From the NCBI GenBank assembly GCA_964352665.1, contig CAYGSJ010000013.1, forward strand, positions 1 to 9,228: a DNA stretch of 9,228 nt, read 5' to 3'. Positions 5,361 to 9,228 of this stretch are shown here, in pieces. This DNA comes from UBA1672 sp964352665. Its GTDB lineage: Bacteria > Pseudomonadota > Alphaproteobacteria > Micavibrionales > Micavibrionaceae. The position numbers and the translations under genes are program-made. The stretch's first letter is position 1; every line of letters starts with the position of its first letter. Below the pieces are notes generated by a model, which made no database searches, was not told where the DNA came from, and worked only from the letters and a program-made list of their open reading frames with translations.

Positions 5361-5576
5361 AGTTTGAAATGAACGATACGACGATACGAATTTATAAGAG
5401 ACCGCTACCGCTTTCATTAAGAAGCCCGTAGCACCGGATCAAAAACTCCCCCTTTTAGAAAATCTGTTTGAACGACGTTATGGCTCCTCCCTTTTTTAGG
5501 TCGGGGCGATCAAACATAAAATCTCAAACGCACAGTGCGTAAGAGGTTCAACCGAATTGCTAAAAGGAGAAATATC
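5361..5576 (+). promoter_or_regulatory. cspA 5' leader with anti-Shine-Dalgarno complement
   Basis: CCTTTTAG (5451-5458) is a perfect reverse complement of CTAAAAGG (5560-5567), which includes the cspA Shine-Dalgarno sequence. A second pyrimidine run (about 5488-5501) could compete for the same site. Pairing would hide the ribosome-binding site, and a temperature-dependent switch between folds is how the E. coli cspA leader works. The switch here is inference from complementarity. Confidence 0.4.
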
Positions 5577-5783
5577 ATGGCAACAGGTACAGTAAAATGG
5601 TTTAACCCAAATAAGGGTTTTGGTTTCATCGAGCCTACAGACGGCGGCCAAGATGTGTTTGTACACATCAGCGCAGTTGAACAATCAGGCCTTAACGGTT
5701 TGAATGAAGGTCAAAAGATCGAGTTTGACATCCAAGAAGAAAAAGGCAAGCAATCAGCCTGTAACTTGAAAGAGGCTGCTTAA
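5577..5783 (+). CDS. cspA: Cold-shock protein, CspA family
   Basis: The 68-residue protein is a single cold-shock domain (five-stranded OB fold) of normal length. RNP1 is seen as KGFGFI (residues 13-18) and RNP2 as VFVHIS (about 28-33), with the usual N-terminal GTVKWFN and C-terminal F-D-I-Q-E-E-K-G-K. It binds single-stranded RNA and DNA and acts as an RNA chaperone. The ATG at 5577 is chosen over an in-frame ATG at 5535 because family members begin at M-A-T-G-T-V-K-W-F and AAAAGGAGA lies 6 bp upstream. The small gene at 5788 begins 4 bp after the stop. Confidence 0.95.
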   Translation: MATGTVKWFNPNKGFGFIEPTDGGQDVFVHISAVEQSGLNGLNEGQKIEFDIQEEKGKQSACNLKEAA

Positions 5784-5787
5784 TTAT

Positions 5788-5943
5788 ATGCTTTTAAACA
5801 CAAAAAAAGAGACGAAACCGGAGCGCAAACCAGTTCAGGCTAGCGATTACGGGAAACCCGTCCAAAAAACTTTCAATAAAGATGACAAATCCAAAAGCAC
5901 TAATACAGATGGTCGTAAGACCCTCGCGCTTTGGAGCAACTAA
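5788..5943 (+). CDS. 51-residue basic small protein downstream of cspA
   Basis: The ATG at 5788 follows the cspA stop by 4 bp and the frame ends at TAA 5941-5943. The product is hydrophilic, Lys-rich, low in hydrophobic residues and probably disordered, with a repeated GKPVQ/RKPVQ element (residues 13-17 and 26-30) and a short C-terminal D-G-R-K-T-L-A-L-W-S-N. No family is recognised. There is no strong ribosome-binding site (an AGAGG lies about 14 bp upstream, inside cspA), so translation would rely on coupling to cspA. Lys/Asn-rich composition and tight spacing support a real gene; a role with RNA is only a guess. Confidence 0.5.
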   Translation: MLLNTKKETKPERKPVQASDYGKPVQKTFNKDDKSKSTNTDGRKTLALWSN

Positions 5944-5962
5944 TAAGGCTCATGCTATTTGA

Positions 5963-6193
5963 ATGGCTAAGTCACAATTTAGAAATGGGAGGCCTCGTGC
6001 TTCCCGTTTTTTTATGGCGGGACGGATGAAGCAACTTAGCTGGGGCGTGTTTCGTTGCTTCTTGTTTGTCGGGCAATTCTTAAAAACGCTGTGGAACCTT
6101 AAGTTTATCGTATGCGGTATGCCCATTATTCGCAAACTTATGCCCCATGAGTGCCCCTTGTGTGAGTTGCCTGCATTCAATCAATTGTTTTAG
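5963..6193 (+). CDS. Doubtful ORF, 76 residues
   Basis: The frame is open from ATG 5963 to TAG 6191-6193. The product would be basic at the N-terminus, with a hydrophobic stretch (about residues 27-53) and a CPLC near the end. The opposite strand is open over nearly the same span, the ribosome-binding site is poor, and no family is recognised. The predicted protein is unusually rich in Phe, Arg and Met. It may be non-coding. Confidence 0.22.
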   Translation: MAKSQFRNGRPRASRFFMAGRMKQLSWGVFRCFLFVGQFLKTLWNLKFIVCGMPIIRKLMPHECPLCELPAFNQLF

Positions 6194-6352
6194 CTTGTAA
6201 AAATAACTTATACCTACTGATTGCATATCAGTGATTGCTATTTGTTGTCTTTTCTTGTGTCGTGATTAATGGCTAAATATATATTTTTAAAAGGATTTCT
6301 TTATGAAATAATGCTCGTGAAGTATTAAATTCACCGAGGATGCACCGAGAAA

Positions 6353-6709
6353 ATGGCAAATGAACAAAATTTAAATCCACCTTGGGAAAAGGGGAGGTCA
6401 GGTAATCCTAGAGGCAAGCCCAAAGGCACTCGAAACCGTTCGACAATCATCAAGGAAATACTTGATGCTAATGCCACCGATGGCGAAGGTGGAACTATTG
6501 CAGATCAATTAACACGTGCTTTAGTTCAAAAGGCTGCTACAGGAGATGTTTCAGCGTTTAGGGAGCTTATGGACGGTGCATTTGGTAAGGTCACCGATAA
6601 GGTTCAAAACACGCATACCTACACCCAGATGGGGCGTGTGATGGTAAACAATGGTAAAGAAACTGTGCCGCTTACTTTCAATGTTGGAAAACCCTCTGAA
6701 TGTAAGTAA
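6353..6709 (+). CDS. DUF5681 domain protein (phage-type)
   Basis: The 118-residue protein opens with the family signature NPPWEKGRSGNPRGKPKGTR (residues 8-27), then two helical segments (TIIKEILDANA; QLTRALVQKAATGDVSAFRELMDGAFGKV) and a short polar tail. DUF5681 proteins occur mainly in phages and integrated elements, often where a terminase small subunit sits, and are suggested to bind DNA. No large terminase or other phage gene follows; instead the att region begins within 25 bp, so this is either a cut phage remnant or solitary cargo. A 27-codon frame (6681-6764) overlaps its 3' end in another frame. The start has only a weak CCGAG about 5 bp upstream. Confidence 0.75.
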   Translation: MANEQNLNPPWEKGRSGNPRGKPKGTRNRSTIIKEILDANATDGEGGTIADQLTRALVQKAATGDVSAFRELMDGAFGKVTDKVQNTHTYTQMGRVMVNNGKETVPLTFNVGKPSECK

Positions 6710-6732
6710 ATGGCTAGAGGCAACAACGTCAT

Positions 6733-6751
6733 GGGACACTCTTGGGGCACT
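6733..6751 (+). repeat. Paired GGGRCACT repeats near att copy B
   Basis: GGGACACT (6733-6740) and GGGGCACT (6744-6751) are again 11 bp apart, about 117 bp before att copy B, and use the same octamers as 3196-3214 in the same orientation. Together they look like the right-hand arm sites of island 2. An AT-rich stretch (about 6795-6865) with no gene separates them from the core. Confidence 0.4.
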
Positions 6752-6867
6752 AGCTGACGAATAATGGCAAAAAACTGAGACATGTGACAAAACAACTTTC
6801 AATCTAAGTGTATGATTTTATTGTTGTATTCTATTTTTATGTGTTGTGGTTTTTTGTTTAAATCGGT

Positions 6868-6912
6868 CTTTTAATCAGTAGGTCGAGGGTTCGAATCCCT
6901 CAGCGTCACCAC
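6868..6912 (+). repeat. tRNA-Lys(UUU) 3' half, attachment-site copy B
   Basis: From the anticodon loop CTTTTAA to the encoded CCA (6909-6911), this copies 3126-3170. The T-stem is GAGGG/CCCTC here and GAGAG/CTCTC in copy A: a compensatory pair of changes that keeps pairing. Copy B lacks one A in the acceptor strand (GCGTCACCA against GCGATCACCA). No 5' half precedes it. It marks the boundary with the ddl backbone. Confidence 0.75.
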
Positions 6913-6970
6913 TTTCCAAACAGAATTATTGTTTCCAAGTCATTATAGGTAAAAAAAACGGTCCATAAAT

Positions 6971-6999
6971 TTGCTATATGGTCTTTAACGCTTTATTGT
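6971..6999 (+). promoter_or_regulatory. Candidate ddl promoter
   Basis: TTGCTA (6971-6976) and TATTGT (6994-6999) are separated by exactly 17 bp, placing a start near 7006 and a leader of about 45 nt before ddl. The spacing is ideal and each box matches consensus at 4 of 6 positions or better. Confidence 0.4.
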
Positions 7000-7052
7000 G
7001 TGCTTCACAAAGTAAGTTAAAGTAACAACCCTTTAATATGGAAGGAACAAAG

Positions 7053-8141
7053 ATGTTGAAGATTGGTGTGGTTTTTGGAGGAATTAGTGCAGAGCATGAG
7101 GTCAGCTTGGCCGGTGCAAATGGTGTATTAAAGGCTTTTTCTGAGATTGGTGAATATGAAGCTTTACCAATCGGGATATCAAAAGACGGGAACTGGGTTC
7201 ATGGGCCTAACGCCTTAAAGACTCTTGTTAGCGCTGCTGATCAGGAAATGCTTTTTATAAAAGCGGAGGATATTGAGGGTGATATCGAAGAGACCCAGGC
7301 ATCTCCCTCATTCGAATATATTAACCAATGTGATTTTGTAATGCTTTTGACGCATGGCAAGGTTGGAGAAGACGGTCGTTTACAAGGATTTTTTAAAACT
7401 TTGGGTAAACCCGTTATAGGGTGCGGCGTTTTAACATCCGCTGCGTGCTTTGATAAGGCACTTTTAAAGTCCATCTTGGCAGATAAGGGGTATTCGGTAA
7501 CGCCGGGTGTTGAGATTGCTTTAGAAGCAACAAAGATCACGGAGCAATTATATAATGATATTTTGAAGCAACTTAATATCCAGAAGCTTGTGATTAAACC
7601 AACAGATAATGGTTCCAGTATTGGTCTCGGGTTTGCCTCTGATTATAATGAATTCAAGCAGGCCATTGAGAATGCCTCTGAGTTTACAAACCATGTTGTT
7701 GTCGAAAAATTCATACCGCACAAAGAGGTGATTGTAGGTATTGTCGGTCAGGGTAAGGATATCGAGGTATCAGATGTTGGCGAACTAGGTGAGTCTGGTG
7801 ACGATTTCCTGAGTTACGAAGAAAAATATATTCAATATGATCCTGTAACTATTCCTGCGACAGTAAATGAAGATGTAGCAAAGAAAGTGAAATCTTATGC
7901 TATTGATATTTATGCTCTTATGAAATGTTCGGGATGGGCACGTATTGATTTCTTTGTAGAAGACGATACAAATGATATTTACGTGAATGAGATTAACTCC
8001 ATTCCCGGCATGTCAAAACCAAGTTTTTTCCCGCAAGTCTTTGCAAGCAAGGGGATAGATTATACCTCGTTGATAAAGCTTATTGTTGATAAGGCAGTGA
8101 AGGCTGGTATACAGGAAGAAGTAATGGCTATGGCGTCCTGA
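7053..8141 (+). CDS. ddl: D-alanine--D-alanine ligase, DdlA type
   Basis: The enzyme joins two D-Ala with ATP in the cytoplasm to make the dipeptide that ends the peptidoglycan stem peptide. It has 362 residues from the ATG at 7053, preferred over the in-frame ATG at 7038 because GGAAGGA lies 6 bp before it and homologues begin with a short M-L-K-I-G-V-V-F-G-G. Motifs are complete: GGISAEHEVS (9-18) at the first D-Ala site, HGKVGEDGRLQG (101-112), K182 in IKPTDNGSSIGLGF, omega-loop EEKY with the K258-Y259 pair typical of D-Ala selectivity, R297 and D299 in ARIDFF, and NEINSIPGMS (312-321) for the metals and oxyanion hole. The length matches DdlA rather than the ~306-residue DdlB. A D-Ala-D-Ser preference cannot be excluded by eye. 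It begins 140 bp after att copy B and looks like intact backbone. Confidence 0.93.
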   Translation: MLKIGVVFGGISAEHEVSLAGANGVLKAFSEIGEYEALPIGISKDGNWVHGPNALKTLVSAADQEMLFIKAEDIEGDIEETQASPSFEYINQCDFVMLLTHGKVGEDGRLQGFFKTLGKPVIGCGVLTSAACFDKALLKSILADKGYSVTPGVEIALEATKITEQLYNDILKQLNIQKLVIKPTDNGSSIGLGFASDYNEFKQAIENASEFTNHVVVEKFIPHKEVIVGIVGQGKDIEVSDVGELGESGDDFLSYEEKYIQYDPVTIPATVNEDVAKKVKSYAIDIYALMKCSGWARIDFFVEDDTNDIYVNEINSIPGMSKPSFFPQVFASKGIDYTSLIKLIVDKAVKAGIQEEVMAMAS

Positions 8142-8221
8142 TGGTTTTGGGTATTTCTCCACTTGTGTTTGTTTGATGATCGCGCCATAGTGCTTTTTCA
8201 CGAATAGACGCAGCTAAGAAT

Positions 8222-8935
8222 ATGACAGACACAGAGCCGGGACATCCTAATAGAGTTATAGAAGAGCACGTGCAGAGTACTTCTCGTGGCCCTGTTGCTA
8301 GGCTTCGCGGATATCTTTTTGCTGGGATTCTTGTGACCGCCCCTATCAGTATCACGGTCTATCTTACCTATGTTTTTCTAACATTTGTTGACATTAAAGT
8401 TGCAAAATTACTGCCTGAAGAATGGTATGACGCACTGTATGGCGCAACAACATTCCCAGGGATTGGCCTTTTAATTGCTCTTGCGGGATTTATTATTATC
8501 GGTTGGTTCGCAACCAACTTTCTTGGTCGTCTGATTATCAAAATATCTGAATATATTGTTGATCGTATGCCCGTTATTCGTACACTTTATGGTGCCATCA
8601 AGCAGATTTTTGAAACTATAATGGCCAGTCAATCATCTGCATTTCGAGAAGTTGTTATGTTGGAATATCCTAGAAAAGGCGTTTGGTCTATCGGATTTAT
8701 TACTGGAAAATCAGAGGGACAGATTCAGTCTTTTACAGAAGCAGAAACTATGAATGTTTTTGTTCCGACTACGCCAAACCCTACCTCGGGCTATCTTCTG
8801 TTTGTCCCGAAAGAGGAGCTCAAGTATCTGGATATGACTGTCGAAGAGGGTGTTAAATTGGTTGTATCTGCCGGAATAATAACACCACCACTATCCGGTG
8901 ATAAGAAGAAGATAGCCAAAAATGGTAAAAGTTGA
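8222..8935 (+). CDS. DUF502 family inner-membrane protein
   Basis: The 237-residue protein has a polar N-terminus, two membrane segments (about 31-55 and 78-104) and a soluble C-terminal domain. Family features are RLRGYLFAGILVTAPISITVYL at the first helix, DRMPVIRTLYGAIKQIFET (114-132) after the second, TPNPTSGYLLFVPKEE (184-199) and VSAGIITPP (215-223). DUF502 is common in proteobacteria and in plants (as COV, continuous vascular ring proteins); its biochemical role is not established. The start has only a weak ribosome-binding site 80 bp after ddl. Its TGA overlaps the cysE ATG, indicating coupling with cysE. Confidence 0.85.
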   Translation: MTDTEPGHPNRVIEEHVQSTSRGPVARLRGYLFAGILVTAPISITVYLTYVFLTFVDIKVAKLLPEEWYDALYGATTFPGIGLLIALAGFIIIGWFATNFLGRLIIKISEYIVDRMPVIRTLYGAIKQIFETIMASQSSAFREVVMLEYPRKGVWSIGFITGKSEGQIQSFTEAETMNVFVPTTPNPTSGYLLFVPKEELKYLDMTVEEGVKLVVSAGIITPPLSGDKKKIAKNGKS

Positions 8936-9228
8936 TGTGCAAGCTTATTCAATCCATAAGAGAGCGTGATCCGGCGCAGCCTACGTTTTCTGAGGTTCTT
9001 TTTGGTTATAATGGGTTTCATGCCGTTATTTTTCATCGCCTGAATAACTTTTTCTGGATGCTTGGGCTAAGGGCATTCTCACGTTTTTTGGCTAATATCT
9101 CCCGTTTCTTAACAGGAATTGAAATTCATCCCGCAGCAACAATAGGAAAGAATTTTTTTATCGATCATGGAACAGGGGTTGTGATTGGTCAGACGGCTGT
9201 TATCGAAGATGATGTAACAATATACCAC
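8935..9228 (+). CDS. cysE: Serine O-acetyltransferase, N-terminal part (runs off window)
   Basis: The frame starts at ATG 8935, overlapping the DUF502 stop in TGATG, and stays open for 98 codons to the edge. The product transfers acetyl from acetyl-CoA to L-serine, the first step of cysteine synthesis. A helical N-terminal region (about 1-60) is followed by the left-handed beta-helix with hexapeptide repeats: GIEIHPAATIGKNFFIDHGT, then GVVIGQTAVIEDDVTIYH. The catalytic Asp-His pair is visible as I-D-H-G-T-G. The short N-terminus points to the EpsC-type form of CysE rather than the longer enterobacterial one. Translation is probably coupled to the upstream gene. Confidence 0.9.
   Translation, partial: MCKLIQSIRERDPAQPTFSEVLFGYNGFHAVIFHRLNNFFWMLGLRAFSRFLANISRFLTGIEIHPAATIGKNFFIDHGTGVVIGQTAVIEDDVTIYH

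Larger units (their letters stand above)
3171..6912. mobile_element. Island 2: segment bracketed by tRNA-Lys att copies, no integrase
   Basis: The stretch between the two tRNA-Lys 3' halves carries accessory-type cargo: a divergent ATP-grasp ligase, an interrupted exported-protein gene, a cold-shock gene with a satellite small gene, and a DUF5681 phage-type protein. Similar paired G-rich repeats lie inside both ends (3196-3214 and 6733-6751). I infer a former integrative element or satellite that lost, or never had, its integrase, lying in tandem with island 1. An alternative is backbone DNA trapped between two independent insertions; cspA would fit that view. Confidence 0.45.

Noticed and set aside
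6216..6232. ACTGAT/ATCAGT inverted repeat
   Set aside because: A 6-bp stem in AT-rich DNA with no following T-run and no clear position relative to a promoter; likely chance.
7053..8141. Van-type D-Ala-D-Lac ligase
   Set aside because: The omega-loop EEKY with Lys-Tyr and the general DdlA layout fit D-Ala-D-Ala ligase better; no vanH/vanX-like genes are nearby.
1..9228. CRISPR array or insertion-sequence transposase
   Set aside because: No regularly spaced repeats with unique spacers and no transposase-like protein were seen on either strand.

Overview
The window looks like a low-GC alphaproteobacterial chromosome carrying an accessory region. The clues are the cold-shock protein, a DdlA-type D-Ala-D-Ala ligase, a DUF502 membrane protein and an EpsC-type serine acetyltransferase; the species cannot be fixed from this sequence. 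The left ~7 kb is mosaic mobile DNA. The right ~2.2 kb (7053-9228) looks like ordinary backbone.

Region 1 (1-1284) is a diversity-generating retroelement (DGR) that appears to have lost its reverse transcriptase. It has the C-terminus of a variable target protein (3-230) containing a variable repeat (62-200), an Avd accessory gene (342-689), and a template repeat (857-995) exactly 795 bp downstream of the variable repeat. The repeats differ at 15 of 139 positions, and 13 of those lie at template adenines, the hallmark of DGR mutagenic retrohoming. The only trace of the reverse transcriptase is an ~83-residue C-terminal fragment on the minus strand (1033-1284), facing the template repeat. The catalytic part is missing, apparently replaced by an integrated element.

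Region 2 (about 1158-3170) holds a P4-type tyrosine integrase and a translationally coupled small gene of unknown function, both on the minus strand. It ends at the 3' half of a tRNA-Lys(UUU) gene (3126-3170). A second tRNA-Lys 3' half lies at 6868-6912. Neither has a 5' half here, so both look like attachment-site copies left by integrations into one tRNA-Lys gene outside the window. The two copies bracket Region 3 (3171-6867), which has no integrase of its own. Paired G-rich repeats with 11-bp spacing sit near both ends of Region 3 and at the integrase start, and resemble arm-type integrase sites. A tRNA-Leu-like 3' half (3259-3311) suggests a further integration scar.

Region 3 cargo is a divergent ATP-grasp D-Ala-D-Ala ligase-like protein, a small exported protein whose frame is cut by a TGA, a cold-shock gene with a long leader able to pair with its own Shine-Dalgarno sequence, a 51-residue basic protein just behind it, a doubtful 76-residue ORF, and a DUF5681 phage-type protein.

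Region 4 (7053-9228) holds a canonical ddl, a DUF502 two-helix membrane protein, and the start of cysE, which overlaps the DUF502 stop codon. A canonical and a divergent Ddl therefore lie about 2.2 kb apart, separated by an island boundary.
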